Translations under genes and position numbers: made by a program
Part shown: positions 1 to 6,964 of the stretch, one piece after another
Layout of the letters: every line of letters begins with the position of its first letter
Position numbering within the stretch: position 1 is the stretch's first letter
The notes under the pieces: model-generated
Seen by the model: only the letters and a program-made list of their open reading frames with translations
The model's database searches: none
What the model was told of the DNA's origin: nothing
Assembly: GCA_017615955.1 (NCBI GenBank)
Contig: JAFZZD010000090.1
Location: 1-8,526 of the forward strand
Direction: 5' to 3'
DNA length: 8,526 bases
Source: Victivallales bacterium
GTDB taxonomy: Bacteria; Verrucomicrobiota; Lentisphaeria; Oligosphaerales; Oligosphaeraceae

Positions 1-8
1 CCTCCTCT

Positions 9-38
9 GCGCTGGCTACCTCCGCGCTGGCTACCTCC
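9..38. repeat. 15-bp tandem repeat, two copies
   Basis: Two exact head-to-tail copies of the 15-base unit GCGCTGGCTACCTCC occupy 9-23 and 24-38, and the sequence just before (CCTCCTCT) looks like a degenerate fragment of a further copy. The unit contains CGCTGGCT, whose reverse complement AGCCAGCG is the core of the tandem repeat at 6965-7067, so the two arrays may belong to one family of intergenic repeats. The 15-base length is a multiple of three and one plus-strand frame is open from the edge to a TGA at 49-51, but nothing else supports coding. The array may continue beyond the left edge. Confidence 0.75.
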
Positions 39-60
39 GTCCCAGCGATGAAATGTGTGA

Positions 61-140
61 TTTTGTTTGTTGAGTGCATAATTGTTTCTATGTGCGCCCC
101 GAAAACGTGGCGCACATATAAAACGCACTCAATAAAGAAA
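61..140 (-). terminator. Nested stem-loop downstream of the last gene; possible transcript end
   Basis: An inner perfect 10-bp stem pairs TATGTGCGCC (89-98) with GGCGCACATA (109-118). Inside it, past one mismatch, two more pairs close an AAAA loop. An outer stem pairs TTGAGTGC (70-77) with GCACTCAA (125-132) and can extend through a G-U wobble and A-T pairs. A third, AT-only inverted repeat pairs AAAGAAAT (134-141) with ATTTCTTT (149-156) and shares bases with the outer stem, so the two folds compete. The structure begins just after the stop codon at 166-168, where the end of the operon transcript is expected. No U-tract follows the stem on either strand, so it is not a canonical intrinsic terminator; it may instead protect the mRNA 3' end. 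Confidence 0.4.
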
Positions 141-165
141 TATTGTAGATTTCTTTAAAATATCA

Positions 166-1434
166 TTATTTTGCTTTTTCAAAGCGCAGTAGGCGAACGC
201 CCCAGGGGCTGAAATCCACGGGGAAGGTGCCGTCTGTGGCGGTGCCCAGGAGCTTGCCGTTTTCCGCGTCATATACGGACACCGGCTGCTTGGGCAGGCC
301 CTGAAGCAATGCCTTCACTGGCTTGTCCGTGCTGGAGACTGCGAAGCAATATCTGCCGCTGGCATGGCGCATGTCCTTGCTCAATATGGTGGAGTATGTC
401 ATGCTCTTTTCGACTTTACCAGCGGACTTCTTCTCATAAACGACTTCGCTTGGTCCTTCCGTGACCTTGAATGACAAGTCCTTTTCCTCCACGCCGAACA
501 GCAGCACCTCGCCCAGTTTCTGCTTGCCGTTGAGTGGCTTGATCACATCGGAATACGCCAGGAAATAGCGGTCATGGGCATCGAAATTGGCACGGTTCGC
601 CAGCGAGAACACAAGGATGCCCTTGCATCCATATAGCAGCGGCGTCCACACGTCATACTTCACCCAAGTGGGCACCATGCCCAGTTCCTCCAGTTTGGGT
701 TCAATATACATTTCCGTCACTGCGATGGCAGTGCGGTTTCCTGACTTTGCCGCGCCTGTGAGGTTTTCAGCCCAGTACCTGTTCCAGGTCCTGTATGTCT
801 TGCCCGCATGGGGATAGCAGCCCTGGCTGATGTAGTCCAGAATTGGCGTGTAATGCTCCAGGGAACCCTTTCCATAGTGGCCTGGCTGATACATGGAGAT
901 GGGGCGTTTCAATGGATCGACAGAGCGAATGGCATCTGCCACGACCTGGAGGTACTTCATCTCCTTTGAGCGCCAGTGGCGCAGCTCCTCTGGCGTCACA
1001 TACCACCACAGGATGCTGTCCCCGAACTTGTTGATTGCATCCTGGGCATTTTCCTTTGCACTTTGCGTAATGGCATCCCAGTCAATGGGCTTTGCGCCCT
1101 TCTTGTTGGCGCTGTTCATGAAGTCCATGGACACTGCCTTTTCCTCGTAGGTGACGGTCAGCTGCCACAGGATCGGAAGTCCAGCCTCCTTTGCCTTTGT
1201 CGCCCATTTGCACATGGCCTCGTGTTTGCCATAGACGGGGCCTGCCACGGTGAAGCCAAAGTCGCGCATCAGTGTGGCTGAAGGCGAGGAATAGCCAGAG
1301 ATGGGAAATATGCGCCCTGCGGGATATACCTTGTCAGCAGGCAGATTTGCACCAGCGTCTGGTGCTGGTGCAAAGAAATCAGCGCCGTTGAGCAGTATGC
1401 AGCACAGCAGTGTTGTCAGTATGCCTTTCTTCAT
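166..1434 (-). CDS. Exported glycosidase-like TIM-barrel protein
   Basis: This gene encodes 422 residues. The N-terminus MKKGILTTLLCCILLNGA is a Sec-type signal with probable cleavage near residue 18, so the protein is exported. The middle resembles a glycoside-hydrolase-type (beta/alpha)8 barrel: a hydrophobic strand ends in ILWWYVTPEE (141-150), a second strand ends in AVTEMYIE (238-245), and barrel-like strands occur at LPILWQLTV (86-94) and GILVFSLA (272-279). Glu149 or Glu150 and Glu241 are candidate acid/base and nucleophile by position; this is inference, as I cannot assign a CAZy family. Residues from about 310 look like a C-terminal beta-sandwich. The ATG overlaps the stop of the LamG gene in an ATGA, with GGAGGA six bases upstream, so translation is probably coupled. 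It is the last gene of the operon. It could alternatively be a non-catalytic sugar-binding barrel. Confidence 0.82.
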   Translation of the reverse strand: MKKGILTTLLCCILLNGADFFAPAPDAGANLPADKVYPAGRIFPISGYSSPSATLMRDFGFTVAGPVYGKHEAMCKWATKAKEAGLPILWQLTVTYEEKAVSMDFMNSANKKGAKPIDWDAITQSAKENAQDAINKFGDSILWWYVTPEELRHWRSKEMKYLQVVADAIRSVDPLKRPISMYQPGHYGKGSLEHYTPILDYISQGCYPHAGKTYRTWNRYWAENLTGAAKSGNRTAIAVTEMYIEPKLEELGMVPTWVKYDVWTPLLYGCKGILVFSLANRANFDAHDRYFLAYSDVIKPLNGKQKLGEVLLFGVEEKDLSFKVTEGPSEVVYEKKSAGKVEKSMTYSTILSKDMRHASGRYCFAVSSTDKPVKALLQGLPKQPVSVYDAENGKLLGTATDGTFPVDFSPWGVRLLRFEKAK

Positions 1435-2120
1435 TTGGCTTCCTCCGCTTCGTCTGGCACGATGGCGCTCAATGTGACATTGTCAATCAGGCCACGGAAT
1501 GGACCATATGAGGATCCCACCCTGTCTCCGATGGTGAGGCGATGCGCTGGTGGCATTGGCTTGCCCTTGACCAGGGACATGCCAGCGGTCTTGCCGTCCA
1601 CAAACATTTCCATCTTTGGTGCCTGGCATACCAGTTTGATGCTGTGCCATTGCCCATCCTTCAGAGCAGGTGCCTTTGCGATGATTGCCACTCCGCCTTC
1701 GCTGGTGCCAAGCACAGCCCTCAACTGTGGATTGCCAGCCTTGTCAGTTGTCATAAGCCAGGACAGGCCATTCTTTGCGCTGTATTTGCAGTCCAGCAGA
1801 TATGTGTTCAGCCCGTTCTTGGGGAGAGTTTCAGGGGCCTGGTACTTGATGTCCATTGCCCAGACAAAGGCTTCAGGCAATGTTTCGGGTTTTGCATTGC
1901 CGCGAAGAATGAGGCCAGCTGGCTTGCCGTCGTATGCGGCAGCGGGCTTCAGCACTTTGCCGTGCCCTTCCTCGTCCACCAATGCAGCTGAACCGCGCTT
2001 TGACATTTTGATGTCGCCGCTGTCAAGTCCCTTTTCAAAGTCCCATGATGCCACTAGTTTTTCAGCGGCGACTGCCGTCATTGCAACTGCAATGATTATT
2101 GCAAAAATGTACTTCTTCAT
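1431..2120 (-). CDS. Exported LamG / concanavalin A-like domain protein
   Basis: A 229-residue protein. MKKYIFAIIIAVAMTAVAA is a clean Sec signal peptide with an A-x-A cleavage site near residue 19. The mature part has the pattern of a single LamG-type (concanavalin A-like) beta-sandwich: an opening LVASWDFE (22-29), the characteristic GQWHSIKLV (156-164), MFVDGK (172-177) and a closing FRGLIDNVTL (208-217). Such domains bind sugars or mediate protein contacts; the residues visible do not identify a catalytic site, so a binding or adaptor role is inferred. The short tail EAEEAK is acidic. The start has GAGGAA about ten bases upstream. It follows the DUF2059 gene after 57 bases and overlaps the glycosidase-like gene by four bases, which suggests the two products are made in similar amounts and may act on the same substrate. 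A small LamG-fold glucanase cannot be excluded. Confidence 0.85.
   Translation of the reverse strand: MKKYIFAIIIAVAMTAVAAEKLVASWDFEKGLDSGDIKMSKRGSAALVDEEGHGKVLKPAAAYDGKPAGLILRGNAKPETLPEAFVWAMDIKYQAPETLPKNGLNTYLLDCKYSAKNGLSWLMTTDKAGNPQLRAVLGTSEGGVAIIAKAPALKDGQWHSIKLVCQAPKMEMFVDGKTAGMSLVKGKPMPPAHRLTIGDRVGSSYGPFRGLIDNVTLSAIVPDEAEEAK
1441..1446 (-). promoter_or_regulatory. Ribosome binding site inside the LamG gene for the last gene
   Basis: On the minus strand GGAGGA lies six bases before the ATG at 1434, entirely within the final codons of the LamG gene (encoding Ala-Glu-Glu-Ala). Together with the four-base ATGA stop/start overlap, this supports the chosen start and coupled translation of the two proteins. 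Confidence 0.75.
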
Positions 2121-2177
2121 TTTTATTATTCCTCGTTATCAAGTGTTGTTGCCTTTAGATTAAGCAGAGTCCTAGTC

Positions 2178-2642
2178 TCATTCCTGCATTGCCTTAATGA
2201 GCATTTGCTGCAATTCTGCTTGGTGTGCCGTGACTTGTTTTGTCCCGATCTCGGCACTTTCCACCATGAGTTGCGATTGGTTTTTGATGAATTTTTGCCC
2301 AACAGGTGTTTGATAGAATTTTATAAGTTCCTTAATGTCGTTTACGGCAAAATATTTCAGATAGACATCCGCCATTTTTTGTTTTACAGATTCATAATTC
2401 AAATATTTCTCAAGGTATTGCACCACAACGGGGCGGATTTTTTGCAAGGTTTCTTTTGGAAGTGCGTTGAGTTGCTTGCCAACCATTTTGTTGGCTGTTT
2501 CTTTCATTGTCTTGTCCATTTCCATTATTTCGAAGAGTTGATAGCAGACTTCATATTCTTCGTCAGTATGGGGATTTTGAGCGTATGATGTGAATGCGAA
2601 AATGCCCAGAAAAAGCATTAATGCAATTGTGGTTCTTAACAT
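2178..2642 (-). CDS. Small exported DUF2059-type protein
   Basis: A 154-residue protein with an N-terminal hydrophobic segment (residues 4-19) and probable signal cleavage after FTSYA at residue 21. The remainder is predicted mostly helical. Residues about 75-135 fit the DUF2059 pattern: an amphipathic stretch followed by IKELIKFYQTPVGQKF (103-118), whose FY-x-TP-x-G core is the hallmark of that family. DUF2059 proteins are small, exported and of unknown molecular function. AAGGAG lies seven bases before the ATG. The gene is much richer in A+T than its neighbours: 85 G+C in 240 bases (about 35%) by hand count over 2281-2520, against about 54% in two sampled lines of the 890-residue gene. Its gaps of 29 and 57 bases leave it within the operon, but its composition and its lack of an obvious carbohydrate link make it the odd member, perhaps a later insertion. 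Confidence 0.85.
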   Translation of the reverse strand: MLRTTIALMLFLGIFAFTSYAQNPHTDEEYEVCYQLFEIMEMDKTMKETANKMVGKQLNALPKETLQKIRPVVVQYLEKYLNYESVKQKMADVYLKYFAVNDIKELIKFYQTPVGQKFIKNQSQLMVESAEIGTKQVTAHQAELQQMLIKAMQE

Positions 2643-2671
2643 TTGAATACTCCTTAACTTGTGGGGTGGTT

Positions 2672-5344
2672 TTACTTTAGCAATTCGATTTCGTAGAGCT
2701 CCAGCTTGTTCTGGTGGAAGTCAATGTGGAATTTCACTGTTTCGTATGATTCGGGGTAGTCAAAGCCAACCATGTACTTGTCCTTCCACACTTTTGTTGG
2801 TTCAAGCAGAACCCATTTGCCGCGCTTGCGTATCTTGATGGTGGGCGTGCCCATGTTGTGCCCGTAGATGCGCACCTTGGAGAACTTGGGCTTGAACTCG
2901 TATTTCGGGAATGAAATCTCGTAGAATTTGTTCTTGCCCCACACATCGTAGAATGCCTGCACATCCCTGGTGCCGTCGAACATCTTGTATGAAATGCGGG
3001 GTGTTGCACGGGAGGCGGTGATTTCCACGTCGTTCTCATGACCGAACAGCAGGTTGCCTGTGCTGCAGCGTTCCTTCTCCTTGGCGTCGATTTCCGCTGC
3101 CACTTCCTTGAATGACTTGAGTTTCTCGCCCTTCTTCTTGGTGGTGCCGATGATGACTTCCTGGGGCGCCAGCGTCATGCTGTCGAATTTGCTGAATGTC
3201 CTGTCCCCGCGGAATTCCACGAAGCTGCCCTTCACGCCCTTGAGGGAGACTGTAACTGGATGAGTGGAGTAGTTCACAGCCGCGAACATCTTCTCGCCAT
3301 TCTTCAGCTCCCACAGAGCCGCGCCCGCCTCGGAGTTGTGGAAGAGCAGGGTGCGCTTGCCGAAGAGTATGAAGTCCTGCAGCGCGTCCGCCGATGTGAA
3401 TATGTAGCGGATGCCTTCGTACACGGAAGGCACGTCGCCCAAATCATGGTAGGCGTAGGGATACAGGGTCTTGCATCCGCGTATCATAAACGCCCAGGTG
3501 TGGCATACCATTTCCACGAAGTTTGGATAGCGGGATATGCGGGATGACGAGCGTGACGCGAATGATGTGGGCATGGAGCCGATGCATTTGTCTGGTCTGT
3601 TGAGCGTGGAGATCTCGTCGATGTAGTTGCCCAGGGTGTTGATTTCGCGGTCATATCTGCGGACGCCCTTTTCCTCACGGGCATTGATATATGGGTGCGT
3701 CTCGAACCAGTCCGCGCAGTCTAGGTATCTTGCGCAGGCGCGAGAGCCAATAAGCACCACGTGGTACGGGTCTTTTTCGCAAAGGTAGTCATAGATGTGC
3801 TTCAGATAAACTGGTGAAACGTTGCGGCACTCCGGTTCGTCGGAGATGTAGTAGAACACGCCGTTGCCCTTCTTTGCCTTTTCGATGGTCTTGTCCAGCG
3901 CCGCCCAGTATTCCTTGCAGGGATAAACGTCCCTGGTGGCTTCCTTGGATTCGATGCCCTTCACCAGTCGCGCCGGTTCCACCCAGCCGCCGACGCCGAC
4001 GATGCCCTTTGTCTGGCAGAGGTCGTCCTTGTCATACTTTTCCTTGAATGCCTCTCCTCCCATGTAGTATTCCGCATACATGTTGCGGCGGAGCACGGGC
4101 TTTCCGTCCACAATCAGGTTTCCGCCAGAGATCCATGAAGTGTGCTTGTCGTATGGCTTGAGACGGCGGATCTTCTCTTTGACCTCGTATTCGCCGCACT
4201 TGGCTGTAAGGAACGCCTCGCCTTCCTCCATTTTGGATGTGTCGAACTCAAAAGACAGCTTGTCGCCCTTAAGTGTGAGTGTCTTCTTTGCCAGGCCTGC
4301 GCCTTCCAGCGTCACCGTGACTGGATCCTTGCCAGCGCGGACAACCGTGCCGGCCACCTTGCTGTAGTCCTGTCCAGGATAGAAGTTGCGGCGGTATTCA
4401 GGCAGCGTGAAGTTCACCTTGATTGGCACGAATGTGGCGATGATCGGGAAGAAGCGCCCGAAGTCCTTTACATCGGAGGCACGCTTCAGGTCAATGCGGA
4501 CCTGGTTGCGGCCTGACTTCTCGAAGGTGTACGGTGTGCTCAATGTGTTGAGACCCTTCTTCAGCTTCACGCTCTTGCCGAAGAAGATGAAGTCGCCGCC
4601 CTTGTCCAATTGAACTTTGACTTCCAGGCTGCCCTTGGGCTGGTTGTTCTCCTGCCCCGTCACATCAGCCTCTGCGCTGGACACATAGACGTAGTCTTCC
4701 GCTGCACGCATTGGAAAGCCCTTGATGGTCTTGAAGTTGTGGAGTTCCCTGTAGGCACGCTTCAACGGCGACCAGGATGAACGCTCCGAAACCACGGCAC
4801 TTCTGCAACGGCATACGTTGACGCGCCACTCGTCCTTCCAGATGTTCTGTCTGGTCATGTAGAATGCGGTCAGTGGCAGTTCGATTTCCGCGCTCCAGAA
4901 GTCCTTGTCCGAATAGACTGCAGTCTTCCATATTGGGCCAAATGGGTCGGGCTGTATATTGCCGCCTTCCGCATAGTACATTGCGTAGGTGTAGTTGGTG
5001 TATGTCACCAGGAACTGGTAGTATTCCGTGGTGCTGCCGTCAGGCACCAGGAACAGTTCAACTGCGTCTGTTGCCCAAAGGCCGCCAGCTGGCGTGGACT
5101 TGAGCCTGTTCATGTCCGATTCATAGCATTTGACGCCGATGTAGATCGCGTCCTTTTTCTGCAGAATCTGGAATTCGGTGTTTGCCTTGGGGATATTTGA
5201 GTCTCCCCTCTTCATGCCTTCTGGCACAGTGAAGTCGCTGTACTTCTTTGCGCCTGCCCAATCCGCCTCGTCCAGTTTGCCGTCCACGTTGATTGCCATT
5301 GCGCAGAGGCATGCCATTGCCAATAATGCCAGTAATTTCTTCAT
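2672..5344 (-). CDS. Large exported protein: CBM9-like, glycosidase-like and discoidin-like regions
   Basis: An 890-residue protein. MKKLLALLAMACLCAMA is a Sec signal with likely A-x-A cleavage at residue 17. The mature N-terminus INVDGKLDEADW begins a CBM9/DOMON-like sugar-binding sandwich (about 18-215), with typical WATDAVELFLVPDG (90-103) and FWSAEIELPL (149-158). Residues about 235-395 look like one or two beta-sandwich linker domains. From about 400 a glycosidase-like barrel starts (GGNLIVDGKPVLRRNMYAEYY, 407-427, split across two strands) and holds GVFYYISDEPE (495-505); Asp502, Glu503 and Glu505 are candidate catalytic residues, and TLYPYAYHD (626-634) suits a late barrel strand. Residues 765-890 resemble an F5/8 type C (discoidin) domain ending in KLELYEIELLK. 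AAGGAG lies ten bases before the ATG. It sits centrally in the operon. Binding domains at both ends suggest attack on an insoluble or surface-attached glycan. The CAZy family, if any, is not recognisable to me. Confidence 0.88.
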   Translation of the reverse strand: MKKLLALLAMACLCAMAINVDGKLDEADWAGAKKYSDFTVPEGMKRGDSNIPKANTEFQILQKKDAIYIGVKCYESDMNRLKSTPAGGLWATDAVELFLVPDGSTTEYYQFLVTYTNYTYAMYYAEGGNIQPDPFGPIWKTAVYSDKDFWSAEIELPLTAFYMTRQNIWKDEWRVNVCRCRSAVVSERSSWSPLKRAYRELHNFKTIKGFPMRAAEDYVYVSSAEADVTGQENNQPKGSLEVKVQLDKGGDFIFFGKSVKLKKGLNTLSTPYTFEKSGRNQVRIDLKRASDVKDFGRFFPIIATFVPIKVNFTLPEYRRNFYPGQDYSKVAGTVVRAGKDPVTVTLEGAGLAKKTLTLKGDKLSFEFDTSKMEEGEAFLTAKCGEYEVKEKIRRLKPYDKHTSWISGGNLIVDGKPVLRRNMYAEYYMGGEAFKEKYDKDDLCQTKGIVGVGGWVEPARLVKGIESKEATRDVYPCKEYWAALDKTIEKAKKGNGVFYYISDEPECRNVSPVYLKHIYDYLCEKDPYHVVLIGSRACARYLDCADWFETHPYINAREEKGVRRYDREINTLGNYIDEISTLNRPDKCIGSMPTSFASRSSSRISRYPNFVEMVCHTWAFMIRGCKTLYPYAYHDLGDVPSVYEGIRYIFTSADALQDFILFGKRTLLFHNSEAGAALWELKNGEKMFAAVNYSTHPVTVSLKGVKGSFVEFRGDRTFSKFDSMTLAPQEVIIGTTKKKGEKLKSFKEVAAEIDAKEKERCSTGNLLFGHENDVEITASRATPRISYKMFDGTRDVQAFYDVWGKNKFYEISFPKYEFKPKFSKVRIYGHNMGTPTIKIRKRGKWVLLEPTKVWKDKYMVGFDYPESYETVKFHIDFHQNKLELYEIELLK

Positions 5345-5365
5345 GGTGCGTGTTCTCCTTTTTGA

Positions 5366-6262
5366 TTACTCTGCCTTTTTCGCTGGTGCTGGTGCCTTTG
5401 GTGCTGGTGCGGGGCCAAATGCGTATGGAATGTAGGTGTAGATCGGGGTGCTGAACTTGCTGCCAAGCACGCTGGCCTTCAGCATCACGCTTCTCTTGCC
5501 GTATCTCTTTTTTGCTGTTGTGGGTGGCAGGGACTTGACGGTGACGGTGGCAGTCCACAGTTTGCAGTCATCGTCCTGTGCCTCCAGTTCGATGTTGTCC
5601 TTTCCATTGATGCTGTAGGCACCGATGCCAGAGCCGATATCGGCCATGATTTTGCATGTCACATCCTCGCAGGGTTCCGCCAGCTTCAGTACGACCTTGA
5701 ATGTGTCACCCACCTCAATGCGGTCCTTGCCACCTTCAAATTCAATGCCGATGTAGTTTTCTGGCTCCTTGACCATCTTGATGTACTTGAGGGTCAATTC
5801 CATGTTGTAGTTGTAGAAGTTCATGGATGAGTTGACCTTTTCCTTGATGTCAGGCAACTGCATTGTGTACAGACCAGTAGGCACTGTGACAACATTGCCC
5901 GCCAGTTTGCCTATGCCTTCCTTCCTGAAGTGCAGGGACCATGCATGGTACTTGCCTGTGGGCAGGTGCTTTGATGAGAGCATCTCGAATACCAGCCACT
6001 GCCCTGGCTCCAATGTCATGAAACGGGTTGCTGGACCGCTGGATGTGAAACTGCCGTCCTCATTCGCCTTGAACAGAGGCATCTTGCCTTGGTTGTACCA
6101 TACCTTCGTGCTGTACTTGTCAGAGACTTGGCATTCTGCTCCGTCCCATATCCAGGTGGGCTTGGCAACGGCGGGTGCCTCCTGTGCAGCAGGTGCGGCA
6201 GGTGCTTCCTGGCTGAATGCACTGATTGTAAATGCCAATGCAATTATAAGTAGCTTTTTCAT
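5366..6262 (-). CDS. Exported beta-rich protein of unknown function with Ala/Pro-rich ends
   Basis: A 298-residue protein that I do not recognise. The signal peptide MKKLLIIALAFTISAFS is followed by a low-complexity Ala/Pro/Glu stretch (19-34), and the C-terminus ends in another, GPAPAPKAPAPAKKAE (283-298). Between them lie alternating hydrophobic stretches suggesting two beta-sandwiches. The first (about 35-165) contains TWIWDGAECQ (36-45), PGQWLVFEML (86-95) and GKYHAWSLHF (103-112), reminiscent of carbohydrate-binding modules with exposed tryptophans. The second (about 178-280) opens with DRIEVGDTFKVVLKL (180-194) like an Ig-type fold. Cysteines at 44, 198, 203 and 233 could pair after export. 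AGGAG lies seven bases before the ATG. It follows eda by 18 bases and precedes the 890-residue gene by 21, so it is expected to be co-expressed with both. A role as a binding or scaffold partner is inference; the charged Ala/Pro tails may be flexible linkers or cell-envelope tethers. Confidence 0.82.
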   Translation of the reverse strand: MKKLLIIALAFTISAFSQEAPAAPAAQEAPAVAKPTWIWDGAECQVSDKYSTKVWYNQGKMPLFKANEDGSFTSSGPATRFMTLEPGQWLVFEMLSSKHLPTGKYHAWSLHFRKEGIGKLAGNVVTVPTGLYTMQLPDIKEKVNSSMNFYNYNMELTLKYIKMVKEPENYIGIEFEGGKDRIEVGDTFKVVLKLAEPCEDVTCKIMADIGSGIGAYSINGKDNIELEAQDDDCKLWTATVTVKSLPPTTAKKRYGKRSVMLKASVLGSKFSTPIYTYIPYAFGPAPAPKAPAPAKKAE

Positions 6263-6280
6263 GTTCTTTCTCCTATGGTC

Positions 6281-6892
6281 TTATTTTACGTATTTGGAGG
6301 CGATTGCGACGGCTTCCTTGATGACCTCGACAGGGCACTTGTTGAGCCAGGTGCCGCCTACAGCGGCTACCTCTGGTATCTCCAGGTAGCTTTCCACATT
6401 TGCGGGCTTCACGCCGCCAGTGGGCATGAAGCGCACGCCAAGATGCTTGTATGGCGCGATTATGGACTTGAGCATGGCCGTGCCGCCAGCCGCTTCGGCC
6501 GGGAAGTATTTCAGCAGCTTGCAGCCAGCATACAGCGCCTGCTCCACCTCGCTGGGTGTGCATACGCCAGGCGCGAAGTCAAAGCCGCAATGACGCGCCT
6601 CGTTGACCACCACTGGGTTGAAGCCAGGCGCAACGGCGAAGCTGGCGCCAGCGGCGAATGCGCGGTGCAAGTCCACGATGTTGAGCACAGTGCCCGCGCC
6701 GATGAGCATGTCGGGGAAAGCCTTTGACGCCTCGCGTATGACTTCCTCAGCCGCGCTGGTGCGGAATGTGATTTCCGCTGCGGTCAGGCCGTTGTCATGC
6801 AGATCCGCGCAGACCTTCATTCCCTCTTCCAGGCTGTTCAGGACCAGCACTGGCACAATCTTGACTTTCTCTAATCTTTCAATAAGTCCCAT
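6281..6892 (-). CDS. eda: 2-keto-3-deoxy-6-phosphogluconate / 4-hydroxy-2-oxoglutarate aldolase
   Basis: A 203-residue cytoplasmic class I aldolase, close to the usual length of about 205-215 for the family. It cleaves 2-keto-3-deoxy-6-phosphogluconate to pyruvate and glyceraldehyde 3-phosphate, the last step of Entner-Doudoroff and uronate breakdown; the family also includes 4-hydroxy-2-oxoglutarate and phosphogalactonate variants. All signature parts are present: AEITFRT with Glu40 and Arg44, GAGTVLN (65-71) with Thr68, APGFNP (88-93), the Schiff-base lysine Lys128 in LLKYFPAE (126-133), and the phosphate-binding PTGGV followed by GGTWL near the C-terminus. The enzyme looks intact. AGGAG lies eight bases before the ATG. 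It is the only metabolic enzyme of central sugar-acid catabolism in the operon, which points to a substrate yielding a uronic or aldonic acid, although the companion kinase and dehydratase are not in the window. Confidence 0.94.
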   Translation of the reverse strand: MGLIERLEKVKIVPVLVLNSLEEGMKVCADLHDNGLTAAEITFRTSAAEEVIREASKAFPDMLIGAGTVLNIVDLHRAFAAGASFAVAPGFNPVVVNEARHCGFDFAPGVCTPSEVEQALYAGCKLLKYFPAEAAGGTAMLKSIIAPYKHLGVRFMPTGGVKPANVESYLEIPEVAAVGGTWLNKCPVEVIKEAVAIASKYVK

Positions 6893-6908
6893 TCTTCATT
6901 CTCCTAGT

Positions 6909-6945
6909 TTATTGGTTATTTGATGCAATTGCAAAATTATTGGTT
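6909..6945. promoter_or_regulatory. Palindrome flanked by direct repeats upstream of eda; possible operator
   Basis: The perfect 10-bp palindrome TGCAATTGCA (6924-6933) sits between two direct copies of TTATTGGTT (6909-6917 and 6937-6945), whose starts are 28 bases apart. The block is AT-rich, unlike the flanking sequence, and lies just upstream of the eda ribosome binding site (6901-6905). It could be a regulator binding site or part of a second promoter. On the minus strand the best -10-like match in this stretch, AATAAT, lacks a convincing -35 partner, so an independent promoter for eda is unproven. Confidence 0.35.
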
Positions 6946-6964
6946 GAGCATGCCTTTTCCGCTG

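Noticed and set aside
1..51. C-terminus of a plus-strand gene entering from the left
   Set aside because: One frame is open to a TGA at 49-51, but the sequence is just the 15-bp tandem repeat, and the open frame is too short and repetitive to support a gene.
1435..2163. Long plus-strand open frame (242 codons) opposite the LamG gene
   Set aside because: It lies wholly across the LamG gene and its leader. That gene has a signal peptide, a ribosome site and family motifs; the plus-strand translation has no recognisable pattern and no operon context.
2672..5344. Lipoprotein signal on the 890-residue protein
   Set aside because: Cysteines occur in the leader (LLAMACLC), but the residues before them do not fit the lipobox, while CAMA followed by INV is a good signal peptidase I site.
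5823..6389. Plus-strand open frame (188 codons) across the start of the exported unknown and the end of eda
   Set aside because: It overlaps two well-supported minus-strand genes and the gap between them, and its translation shows no domain or ribosome site; it is a shadow of real coding sequence.
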